Under the pieces are notes generated by a model. That model had not been told where the DNA came from. It made no database searches and saw nothing but the letters and a program-made list of their open reading frames with translations. Shown piece by piece: positions 43,322 through 50,889 of a stretch of 64,000 nt of DNA. Both the position numbers and the translations under genes were made by a program. Source of the stretch: Neisseria uirgultaei. GTDB lineage: Bacteria; Pseudomonadota; Gammaproteobacteria; Burkholderiales; Neisseriaceae. The stretch is from assembly GCF_962719845.1 (NCBI RefSeq), contig NZ_CAUIYF010000008.1, forward strand, positions 1 through 64,000. Direction: 5' to 3'. The stretch's first letter is position 1, and each line of letters starts with the position of its first letter.

Positions 43322-44560
43322 TTATTCGGTTTCCAACTGACCGACCCATTCTGACAAGGCAGTCAGGCGTTGTTCGGATTTCGCCACAAACGGGTTTTCG
43401 GTATCCCACGCGTAGCCTGCCAAAATCGAAGAAAGCATACGGCTGATTTCCGGGCTGCGGTCGGGCGCGTACACGACGTTTTGGAAGCGGAAATCGTACC
43501 AGCCGTCCACATAGGTGCGGAATGTGTCCACGCCGATCATCAAGGGTTCGGTAAACTTAGTATCCCAATCCGCCGTGCTGCCTTCAAGCTGCTTCGCCAA
43601 TAAATCGGCAGCCAGTTTGGCGGAGTGCAGCGCGATGGTTACGCCCGACGAGAACACGGGGTCGAGGAACTCGGCGGCATTGCCCAACAGCGCGAAATGC
43701 CTGCCGTGCAGCGATTTGACGTTGGCGGAATAGCCTTGGATGGAGCGGAACGGAAAATCGTTTTCCCAAACGGCTTTGTCCAGAATTTCGTTCAGCATCG
43801 GGCATTCGTAAACAAATTTTTTCAACACCGTTTCCGATTCGCCGGCAAGTTTGTCGGGCGTGCCGACCACGCCGACGGAACAGCGGTTGTCGCCGAAGGG
43901 AATCAGCCAAATCCACACGTCGCGGTGTTGCGGGTGGGTGGTAATCAGGATTTTGTTGCGGTCGAATTTCGGGTGGGTAATGTTGTCGTCGATGTGCGTG
44001 AAATGCGCTTGGCGCGGCGGCAGGTGCGAGGGCGTTTCCAAATCCAGCAGGCGCGGCAGCACGCGTCCGTAACCGCTTGCGTCCAAGACGAATTTCGCGG
44101 TCAGTTCATAGCTCTCGCCCGTGTCGGTTTCCACGCTCAAACGGGCAAAATCGCCGCTATTGTCGAACGCGGTTACGCCGTGCCCGAAACGCACTTCAAC
44201 GCCTTGTTTGGCGGCTTCTTCAATCAGGATTTTGTCGAACACGGTGCGGCGCACTTGGTAAACCGTGCCGGGGCCGTCTGAAAATTTATCGGTGAAATCG
44301 AATTCGGTATAACGGCTGCCCCACGAAAACGCCGCGCCGTTTTTCAACTGAAAGCCGGGCTCGGCGCGCACGGCATCGGCAAATCCGGCTTCTTCCAGCA
44401 TTTCCATACAGTGCGGCAGCAGGCTTTCGCCGATGACGAAGCGTGGAAAGTGCTGTTTTTCCAACACGCAGACTTGATAACCTTTTTTGCGGAGCAGGGC
44501 GGATGCGACCGAGCCTGCCGGACCTGCGCCGATTACGGCGACATCGAATTGGGTGGACAT
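43322..44560 (-). CDS. FAD-dependent monooxygenase, halogenase/reductase-like
   Basis: A 412-residue flavoprotein. The FAD-binding start DVAVIGAGPAGSVASALL (from residue 6) and GRHFALLGNAAEFLDPVFSSG near 285 are standard for the group of geranylgeranyl reductases and tryptophan halogenases. Near residue 216 it has WIWLIP, which fits the WxWxIP signature of flavin-dependent halogenases. Such relatives also occur in aryl-polyene gene clusters without proven halogenation. The substrate is unknown. The gene stands alone, with hairpins on both sides. Confidence 0.8.
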   Translation of the reverse strand: MSTQFDVAVIGAGPAGSVASALLRKKGYQVCVLEKQHFPRFVIGESLLPHCMEMLEEAGFADAVRAEPGFQLKNGAAFSWGSRYTEFDFTDKFSDGPGTVYQVRRTVFDKILIEEAAKQGVEVRFGHGVTAFDNSGDFARLSVETDTGESYELTAKFVLDASGYGRVLPRLLDLETPSHLPPRQAHFTHIDDNITHPKFDRNKILITTHPQHRDVWIWLIPFGDNRCSVGVVGTPDKLAGESETVLKKFVYECPMLNEILDKAVWENDFPFRSIQGYSANVKSLHGRHFALLGNAAEFLDPVFSSGVTIALHSAKLAADLLAKQLEGSTADWDTKFTEPLMIGVDTFRTYVDGWYDFRFQNVVYAPDRSPEISRMLSSILAGYAWDTENPFVAKSEQRLTALSEWVGQLETE

Positions 44561-44691
44561 TGGGAAATCCTGATGGTTGAGTGGAAAAGGAAATGATATT
44601 GTACAGGCAGCAAATGCCGTCTGAAACTGTTTGCGGAAGAAATTTATCCGGTGCGGGTGGTTGCGCCCAATGCGTCAGTCCGGTTTGAAAA

Positions 44692-44724
44692 ATGCCGTCT
44701 GAAACGGAAATGTTCAGACGGCAT
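44692..44724 (-). terminator. Inverted uptake-sequence pair behind rhlE
   Basis: ATGCCGTCTGAA (44692-44703) with its complement (44713-44724), just beyond the rhlE stop on the minus strand. Confidence 0.6.
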
Positions 44725-44737
44725 TTGATTTTCAGGG

Positions 44738-46111
44738 TTATTTTACGCCGTAATGCGGTTGGAGCAGGGCGCACGTCCGGTGTCCCCGGCGGCTTCGGCG
44801 GCTGCGTCCGGCAATTTTCCCGCAGGCCGCGCCCGCATCGTTTGCCGTATTTTCCGGCCGGGTGTTTTTTTCGCGCTGCGCTTTGGCGGATTCGTAGCGG
44901 TTGCGCTGTTTCGGTTCGCTTGTGCCGGTTTTTTCCGGTTTTGCGCCGCCCTGTTCCCACCATTGCGGCTCGAAGCCTTCGATGCGTTCGATGAGCAGCT
45001 TGTTGCCGGTCAATTCTTTGATGGCCTCAAACATTTTCTGTTCGGATTCGTCCATCAGGGAAATCGCCACGCCGTCCGCACCGGCGCGCCCCGTACGCCC
45101 GATACGGTGGACGTAGTCTTCGGGCTGGGTGGGCATTTCGTAATTGATGACGAAGGGCAGTTCGGCAATATCCAGACCGCGTGCGGCGATGTCGGTGGCG
45201 ACGAGGACGCGCAGGCTGCCGTCTTTGAAGGCGTTGAGTGTTTCGAGCCTACTTTGTTGGGAACGGTCGCCGTGTATCGCCTGTGCGGACAGGTTGCGGC
45301 GGATTAAATCACGCGTTACCTGGTCGACGCTCTGTTTGGTTTTGCAGAACACGATGACCTGGTTCATATGCAGATCGACAATCAGCCGTTCGAGCAGGTT
45401 GCGCTTCTGAATGGTATCGACGGCGATGATGTGTTGTTCGACGTTGGCGTTGGTGGTGTTTTGGGCGGCAACCTCGACGGTTTCGGGCGCATTCATGAAG
45501 TCTTGCGCCAGTTTGCGTATCGGTGCGGAGAAGGTGGCGGAAAAGAGCAGGGTTTGGCGTTGGCGGGGCAGCATCTGCATGATTTTGCGGATGTCGTCGA
45601 TAAACCCCATATCCAGCATACGGTCGGCTTCGTCCAAAACGACGATTTCGACTTTGTTCAAACTGATGTTTTTTTGTTTGACGTGGTCGAGCAGCCGCCC
45701 GACGGTGGCGACGACAATTTCGCAGCCGGCGCGCAAATCGGCGGTCTGTTTGTCCATATTCATACCGCCGAACAAGACGGTGTGGCGAAGCGGCAGGTTT
45801 TTGATGTAGGACTGCACGTTTTGGTCGATTTGGTCGGCAAGTTCGCGCGTGGGGGTGAGGACGAGCATACGCACGGGGTGCATCGCGGGCGAGGTGCTGG
45901 CGGTGGCGTAACGTTTGAGGCGTTCGAGCGAGGGCAGCATAAAGGCGGCGGTTTTGCCCGTGCCGGTTTGGGCGGCGGCTAGTAAATCATGACCGGCGAG
46001 TGCTTTGGGAATGGCGGCGGCTTGGATGGGCGTAGGGTTTTCGTAACCTTGCGCGGTCAGTGCGGAAACGAGTTCCGTACCCAAACCTAAAGAGGAAAAT
46101 GGATTACTCAT
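44738..46111 (-). CDS. rhlE: DEAD-box RNA helicase RhlE
   Basis: A 457-residue ATP-dependent RNA helicase, probably acting in ribosome assembly or RNA decay. It has the Q motif NPTPIQAAAIP, Walker A AAQTGTGKT near residue 44, DEAD box VLDEADRMLD near 157, SAT near 189 and HRIGRTGRAG near 335. The C-terminal tail is basic (RSRRSRRGHRT) as in RhlE. I choose the ATG at 46109-46111, since the conserved protein begins MSNPFSSLGLG; a longer in-frame start upstream is not conserved. A Correia element lies 63 bases upstream. Confidence 0.93.
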   Translation of the reverse strand: MSNPFSSLGLGTELVSALTAQGYENPTPIQAAAIPKALAGHDLLAAAQTGTGKTAAFMLPSLERLKRYATASTSPAMHPVRMLVLTPTRELADQIDQNVQSYIKNLPLRHTVLFGGMNMDKQTADLRAGCEIVVATVGRLLDHVKQKNISLNKVEIVVLDEADRMLDMGFIDDIRKIMQMLPRQRQTLLFSATFSAPIRKLAQDFMNAPETVEVAAQNTTNANVEQHIIAVDTIQKRNLLERLIVDLHMNQVIVFCKTKQSVDQVTRDLIRRNLSAQAIHGDRSQQSRLETLNAFKDGSLRVLVATDIAARGLDIAELPFVINYEMPTQPEDYVHRIGRTGRAGADGVAISLMDESEQKMFEAIKELTGNKLLIERIEGFEPQWWEQGGAKPEKTGTSEPKQRNRYESAKAQREKNTRPENTANDAGAACGKIAGRSRRSRRGHRTCALLQPHYGVK

Positions 46112-46173
46112 AATTGTAGTCTTTCTTTCAGACCTTATGTCGTCTGAAACGGGAAACCGATAGGACGGGGAAA

Positions 46174-46327
46174 TATAGTGGATTAACAAAAATCAGGACA
46201 AGGCGACGAAGCCGCAGACAGTACAGATAGTACGGAATCGATTCACTTGGTGCTTCAGCACCTTAGAGAATCGTTCTCTTTGAGCTAAGGCGAGGCAACG
46301 CCGTACTGGTTTTGTTAATCCACTATA
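46174..46327. mobile_element. Full-length Correia element (CREE)
   Basis: A 154-base non-autonomous MITE bounded by inverted TATAGTGGATTAA-type ends: TATAGTGG at the left and CCACTATA at the right. The internal part has GGCGACGAAGCCGCAGAC and CTTAGAGAATCGTTCTCTTTG typical of the full-length class. It sits between the divergent rhlE and dusB genes. Such elements can carry promoters and be cut by RNase III when transcribed. A short open frame inside it is not a gene. Confidence 0.93.
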
Positions 46328-46476
46328 AACTGCCCTCCTGTGAGTGGCGGGGCAGGGAATCTGTGTGCGGATTATGCCATAAAACGGTGCCCGCCCCAAT
46401 CGCGGGCGCGTCCGGAGATTGGAAATCCTGCTTAAAAAATGTACAATGGCGCACTTTTTTGAAATGCAGGCCCATT

Positions 46477-47487
46477 ATGCACATCGGCGGCTATTTTATC
46501 GACAATCCCATCGCACTTGCACCGATGGCGGGCATTACCGACAAACCCTTCCGCCGCCTCTGCCGCGATTTCGGCGCGGGTTGGGCGGTGTGCGAAATGC
46601 TGACCAGCGACCCGACGCTCAGAAATACCAAAAAGACCCTGCACCGCAGCGATTTTGCCGATGAAGGCGGCATCGTTGCCGTGCAGATTGCCGGCAGCGA
46701 TCCGCAGCAGATGGCGGATGCGGCGTGCTACAACGTCGGACTCGGGGCGCAGGTTATCGACATCAACATGGGCTGTCCCGCTAAAAAAGTCTGCAATGTC
46801 CAAGCCGGTAGCGCGCTGATGCAGAACGAGCCGCTGGTTGCCGCCATTTTGGAAGCGGTGGTCAAGGCGGCGGGCGTTCCCGTTACCCTCAAAACCCGTT
46901 TGGGCTGGCACGACGACCACAAAAACCTGCCTGCCGTTGCCCGCATCGCCGAAGATTGCGGCATTGCCGCCCTTGCCGTCCACGGACGCACGCGCACGCA
47001 AATGTACAAAGGCGAAGCGGCTTACGACCTGATTGCCGAAACCAAATGCCGTCTGAACATCCCGGTTTGGGTTAACGGCGACATTACTTCGCCGCAAAAA
47101 GCCCAAGCCGTCCTCAAACAAACCGCCGCAGACGGCATCATGATAGGGCGCGGCGCGCAAGGTAGGCCGTGGTTCTTCCGCGATTTGAAACATTATGCCG
47201 AACATGGTGTTTTACCGCCTTCCTTGAGTTTGGCAGAATGCACCGCCACTATTTTGAACCACATCCGAGCCATGCACGCGTTTTACGGCGACACCGCCGG
47301 TGTGCGCATCGCACGCAAACACATAGGCTGGTACATCGGCGAGATGCCCGACGGCGAACAGGCGCGCCGCGACATCAACCGCTTGGACAGTGCGGCGGCG
47401 CAATACGACATGCTTGCAGGTTATCTTGAAAGACTTGCCGGAAAAACCGACCGTTGGGCGTGCGCCTACCGCCCAAATGCCTTCTGA
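46477..47487 (+). CDS. dusB: tRNA-dihydrouridine synthase DusB
   Basis: A 336-residue FMN enzyme that reduces specific uridines in the tRNA D-loop. Visible: NPIALAPMAGITDKPFRRL near the start, INMGCPAKKVCNVQAGSALM near residue 93 with the catalytic Cys in MGCP, HGRTRTQMYKG near 168, and IGRGAQGRPWFF near 222. The start at ATG 46477 has GCAGG 6 bases upstream. In-frame starts further left would lie in or next to the Correia element. The fis gene follows, as in the dusB-fis operon of E. coli. Confidence 0.9.
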   Translation: MHIGGYFIDNPIALAPMAGITDKPFRRLCRDFGAGWAVCEMLTSDPTLRNTKKTLHRSDFADEGGIVAVQIAGSDPQQMADAACYNVGLGAQVIDINMGCPAKKVCNVQAGSALMQNEPLVAAILEAVVKAAGVPVTLKTRLGWHDDHKNLPAVARIAEDCGIAALAVHGRTRTQMYKGEAAYDLIAETKCRLNIPVWVNGDITSPQKAQAVLKQTAADGIMIGRGAQGRPWFFRDLKHYAEHGVLPPSLSLAECTATILNHIRAMHAFYGDTAGVRIARKHIGWYIGEMPDGEQARRDINRLDSAAAQYDMLAGYLERLAGKTDRWACAYRPNAF

Positions 47488-47516
47488 ACACTTGATTATC
47501 CTTTGAAAGCGCAATT

Positions 47517-47756
47517 ATGCCCCATACCCTTCCCGATATTTCTCAATGTATCAGACAAAATTTAGAACAATATTTCAAAGACCTGAACGGAACCGAACCT
47601 TGCGGCGTGTACGATATGGTATTGCATCAGGTGGAAAAACCACTGCTGGTGTGTGTGATGGAGCAATGCGGCGGTAATCAGTCCAAAGCCTCCGTGATGC
47701 TGGGGCTGAACCGCAATACCTTGCGTAAGAAACTGATTCAACACGGTTTATTGTGA
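47517..47756 (+). CDS. fis: Fis-family DNA-binding protein
   Basis: A 79-residue protein. The C-terminal helix-turn-helix (about residues 53-77, GGNQSKASVMLGLNRNTLRKKL) is the Fis-type fold. In enterobacteria Fis bends DNA and activates stable RNA promoters. The position after dusB is the same as in E. coli, which supports the name. The protein is a little shorter than E. coli Fis (98 residues) at the N-terminus. Its stop codon is next to the ruvC start, so the two are coupled. Confidence 0.88.
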   Translation: MPHTLPDISQCIRQNLEQYFKDLNGTEPCGVYDMVLHQVEKPLLVCVMEQCGGNQSKASVMLGLNRNTLRKKLIQHGLL

Positions 47757-47758
47757 AT

Positions 47759-48295
47759 ATGTCGGCAACCGTCCGTATCTTAGGCATCGACCCGGGCAGC
47801 CGCGTAACGGGTTTCGGTGTCATTGATGTCAGGGGGCGCGATCATTTTTACGTCGCCTCCGGCTGCATCAAAACGCCTGCCGATGCCGCATTGGCAGACA
47901 GGATTGCCGTCATCGTCCGGCACATCGGCGAAGTCGTTGCCGTTTACAAGCCGCAGCAGGCGGCGGTGGAACAGGTGTTCGTCAACGTCAACCCTGCATC
48001 GACGCTGATGCTCGGTCAGGCTAGGGGCGCGGCATTGGCGGCATTGGTCAGCCATAAGCTGCCCGTTTCGGAATACACGGCCTTGCAGGTCAAACAAGCG
48101 GTAGTCGGCAAGGGTAAGGCAGCGAAAGAACAGGTGCAGCATATGGTGGTGCAGATGCTGGGGCTTTCGGGAACGCCGCAGGCGGATGCGGCGGACGGTC
48201 TTGCCGTCGCGCTGACCCACGCCTTGCGCAACCATGGGCTTGCGTCCAAACTTAATCCTTCAGGGATGCAGGTCAAGCGCGGAAGGTTTCAATAG
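47759..48295 (+). CDS. ruvC: Holliday junction endonuclease RuvC
   Basis: A 178-residue nuclease that resolves Holliday junctions together with RuvAB. The RNase-H-like acidic residues are visible: ILGIDPGSRVTGFG near residue 7, VEQVFVN near 65 and QADAADGLAVALTHA near 140. The start may be the ATG 47759 or a GTG at 47753 that overlaps the fis stop. No clear ribosome site precedes either, which points to coupling with fis. A weak uptake-sequence hairpin follows. Confidence 0.93.
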   Translation: MSATVRILGIDPGSRVTGFGVIDVRGRDHFYVASGCIKTPADAALADRIAVIVRHIGEVVAVYKPQQAAVEQVFVNVNPASTLMLGQARGAALAALVSHKLPVSEYTALQVKQAVVGKGKAAKEQVQHMVVQMLGLSGTPQADAADGLAVALTHALRNHGLASKLNPSGMQVKRGRFQ

Positions 48296-48329
48296 TTTCA
48301 GACGGCATTTGTATTTTGCCATCTGAAAA
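48296..48329 (+). terminator. Imperfect uptake-sequence hairpin behind ruvC
   Basis: TTTCAGACGGCA pairs with TGCCATCTGAAA, with one imperfect position, starting at the ruvC stop and ending a few bases before the lpxL1 start. Read-through into lpxL1 is possible. Confidence 0.45.
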
Positions 48330-48333
48330 GAAA

Positions 48334-49215
48334 ATGTGTATCGAGATGAAATTTATATTTTTTGTACTGTATGTTTTGCAGTTTCTGCCGTTTGCGCTGT
48401 TGCACAAGATTGCCGACCTGACGGGTTCGCTTGCCTACCGTCTGGTCAAACCCCGCCGAAGGGTTGGGGAAATCAATTTGGCAAAATGTTTTCCCGAATG
48501 GAGTGAGGAAAAGCGTAAAACCGTGTTGAAACAGCATTTCAGGCACATGGCGAAACTGATGTTGGAATACGGCTTATATTGGTACGCGCCTGCCAAACGC
48601 CTGAAATCGCTGGTGCGCTACCGCAATAAGCATTATTTGGACGACGCGCTGGCGGCGGGGGAAAAAGTCATCATCCTGTACCCGCACTTTACCGCTTTTG
48701 AAATGGCGGTGTACGCGCTTAATCAGGATGTCCCGCTGATCAGTATGTATTCCCACCAAAAAAACAAGATATTGGACGAACAGATTTTGAAAGGCCGAAA
48801 CCGCTATCACAACGTCTTCCTTATCGGGCGCACCGAAGGGCTGCGCGCCCTCGTCAAACAGTTCCGCAAAAGCAGCGCGCCGTTCCTGTATCTGCCCGAT
48901 CAGGATTTCGGACGCAACGATTCGGTTTTTGTGGATTTTTTCGGCATTCAGACGGCAACGATTACTGGATTGAGCCGCATTGCCGCGCTTGGAAATGCAA
49001 AAGTGATACCCGCCATCCCCGTCCGCGAGGCGGACAATACGGTTACATTGCAATTCTATCCCGCTTGGAAATCCTTTCCGAGTGAAGACGCGCAAGCCGA
49101 CGCGCAGCGTATGAACCGTTTTATCGAAGACAGGGTGCGCGAATATCCGGAACAATATTTCTGGCTGCACAAGCGTTTTAAAACCCGTCCGGAAGGCAGC
49201 CCCGATTTTTACTGA
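48334..49215 (+). CDS. lpxL1: Lipid A late acyltransferase LpxL1
   Basis: A protein of 293 residues (289 if the ATG at 48346 is used). It closely fits the meningococcal LpxL1/HtrB acyltransferase, which adds a secondary C12 chain to lipid A and makes it hexa-acylated and strongly TLR4-active. One N-terminal membrane segment (FIFFVLYVLQFLPFALL) is followed by the acyltransferase motif HFTAFE near residue 111, LYLPDQDFGRNDSVFVDFFG near 190 and the ending FKTRPEGSPDFY. The frame is intact, unlike in the lpxL1-mutant isolates reported in the literature. Expected at the inner membrane. Confidence 0.9.
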   Translation: MCIEMKFIFFVLYVLQFLPFALLHKIADLTGSLAYRLVKPRRRVGEINLAKCFPEWSEEKRKTVLKQHFRHMAKLMLEYGLYWYAPAKRLKSLVRYRNKHYLDDALAAGEKVIILYPHFTAFEMAVYALNQDVPLISMYSHQKNKILDEQILKGRNRYHNVFLIGRTEGLRALVKQFRKSSAPFLYLPDQDFGRNDSVFVDFFGIQTATITGLSRIAALGNAKVIPAIPVREADNTVTLQFYPAWKSFPSEDAQADAQRMNRFIEDRVREYPEQYFWLHKRFKTRPEGSPDFY

Positions 49216-49662
49216 CTACATAAAATTACAAAACAAATCAGGCGTTTCAAGTCGAAATTCCTGATTGTTTTTGGAAATTTGAAATACGGGTCGTGCAAAC
49301 AGGATTTGCCGGACGGTTTTAACGGTTCAGTTGTTTGTAAAAACAACGCTTTTTAAAATTGACAAAAAACCAAAATCAGGTTTTAGGGCTTATTCCGCGA
49401 ACAAAGGGGGCGGATGCCGAAAACCCGGTTAACATATTAAAATTAAATTTGTTTAAAAACATAAAGTTGTAAACAAGCATCTCATATAAGCCTTTTTCAT
49501 TAAACAGATAGTCAGATATTTTGTGCTAAAAATTTATATAATATTTAAATTAATATCAAGTTATAAAAATATATAGAATTTTATTTTGTCTATTTATAAT
49601 TTTAAGCAATAATCCAAATCAGGCATTTTGATTCCCCTGTTTTAAAAAATACTTGGCAAGGT
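49216..49662. other. Strongly AT-rich non-coding gap behind lpxL1
   Basis: About 450 bases with long A/T runs, especially 49430-49620. No gene start with a ribosome site was seen. It may hold a promoter for the structured region that follows. Confidence 0.5.
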
Positions 49663-49679
49663 GTGAAAAAAGGCGTACA

Positions 49680-49910
49680 TTCCGCTACACAGAATTACAG
49701 ACGCAGCGGAGCAATGCCGTCTGAAAGGATTTTCCGGTCAGTCTTGCGATTGGTCGGAGTTTCATCGGAAACGGTGAAACGAAAGTTTGCCGGCGTAGAG
49801 TTGAGCTACGCGGGTAAAGCCGCAGGCGAAAGCCTGTATTGTTTGTGAAGCGTAAATCTCTGATTTGAGGTATTGGGGCAATCCTGTGGGGGGTTGCCTC
49901 TTTTTTTATC
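49680..49910 (+). ncRNA. Candidate structured RNA ending in a terminator
   Basis: This stretch contains a series of local hairpins: TTCATC...GGTGAA (49760-49777), CGTAG...CTACG (49794-49810) and CAGGC-GAAA-GCCTG with a GNRA loop (49822-49835). It ends in a terminator-like GGCAATCC...GGGTTGCC stem followed by TCTTTTTTT near 49880-49908. No known neighbour needs that terminator. A 61-codon open frame over the same place contains an uptake sequence and looks fortuitous. It could be a small RNA or a decayed gene. It did not match 6S, SRP, RNase P or tmRNA by eye. Confidence 0.3.
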
Positions 49911-49964
49911 CGCCTTTTAATGACACAATAGGCGCAAGTCCGTTTTTGAATGCAAGGTACTGCC

Positions 49965-50759
49965 ATGAATACGATTTTGGCTTTCGATATTGAAACCGTA
50001 CCCGATGTGCAGGGTATCCGTACGCTGTATGACTTGCCGTCTTCCCTGCCGGACGACGAAGTGGTGCTGTTCGCGCAGCAGAAACGCCGCGCCCAAACGG
50101 GCGGAGATTTTATGCAGCATCATCTTCATCAGGTTGTGGCGATTTCGTGCTGCATGCGTTGGGGGCAGGATAAAGTCCATGTCGGTACAATCGGCGAGAT
50201 GGATGACGGCGAGGAAGTGGTCATTGCTAAATTTTTCGAGTTGATTGAAAAACATACGCCGCAACTGGTCAGTTGGAACGGCGGCGGTTTTGATCTGCCG
50301 GTTCTGCATTACCGCTCCCTGATATATGGCATCAACGCCGCGCGCTATTGGGATATGGGCGACGGCGATTTCGGCGACAGCCGCGATTTCAAATGGAACA
50401 ACTACATCAGCCGTTACCACCAACGCCACTGCGATTTGATGGATTTGCTCGCGCTTTACCAGCCGAGGGCGAATGTGCCGCTGGACGATATGGCGAAACT
50501 GTGCGGTTTTCCGGGCAAGCTGGGTATGGACGGCAGCAAGGTGTGGGAGGCGTTCCACGCGGGCAGGCTGAAGGAAATCCGCAATTATTGCGAAACCGAC
50601 GCGGCAAACACTTATCTGATGTACCTGCGTTTCTGCCTGGTCAGCGGCAGGCTGGACGCGGACGAATACGAAATGGAAATCAAGCGGATGCGGAATTACC
50701 TGTCCGCACAAGTCGTGGAAAAGCTGCATTGGGAAGAGTTTGTCCGCGCGTGGGAATAA
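49965..50759 (+). CDS. PolB-like 3'-5' exonuclease
   Basis: A 264-residue DEDD-superfamily exonuclease of the family related to the proofreading domain of DNA polymerase B. The first acidic motif is FDIETVPD near residue 6. SWNGGGFDLPVLHYR near residue 104 is motif II-like, and the third motif is CETDAANTYLMYLRF near 210. The substrate in the cell is not known. The start at ATG 49965 has AAGG 7 bases upstream. Confidence 0.82.
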   Translation: MNTILAFDIETVPDVQGIRTLYDLPSSLPDDEVVLFAQQKRRAQTGGDFMQHHLHQVVAISCCMRWGQDKVHVGTIGEMDDGEEVVIAKFFELIEKHTPQLVSWNGGGFDLPVLHYRSLIYGINAARYWDMGDGDFGDSRDFKWNNYISRYHQRHCDLMDLLALYQPRANVPLDDMAKLCGFPGKLGMDGSKVWEAFHAGRLKEIRNYCETDAANTYLMYLRFCLVSGRLDADEYEMEIKRMRNYLSAQVVEKLHWEEFVRAWE

Positions 50760-50772
50760 AGATTGAATTCAA

Positions 50773-50850
50773 ACCGCTTGTCCGGCGGCGCGCCCGTGCC
50801 GCCGTTGTGGCTTCAGACGGCATACGCGGGATGCGCCCATGCCGTCTGAA
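50773..50850 (+). terminator. GC hairpin and uptake-sequence pair behind the exonuclease gene
   Basis: CGGCGGC (50773-50779) pairs with GCCGCCG (50788-50794). Then TTCAGACGGCAT (50812-50823) and ATGCCGTCTGAA (50839-50850) form a second stem. Together they probably end transcription before pepN. Confidence 0.5.
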
Positions 50851-50889
50851 GCCTTTTCCAGTCAAACCAAACAATATTGAAAGAAAAAA

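Noticed and set aside
46193..46399. Short minus-strand open frame in the rhlE/dusB gap
   Set aside because: It lies mostly inside the Correia element and is found wherever that element is inserted.
49663..49848. 61-codon open frame behind lpxL1
   Set aside because: It contains an uptake sequence in frame, overlaps several hairpins and has no domain; a structured RNA or decayed sequence is more likely.
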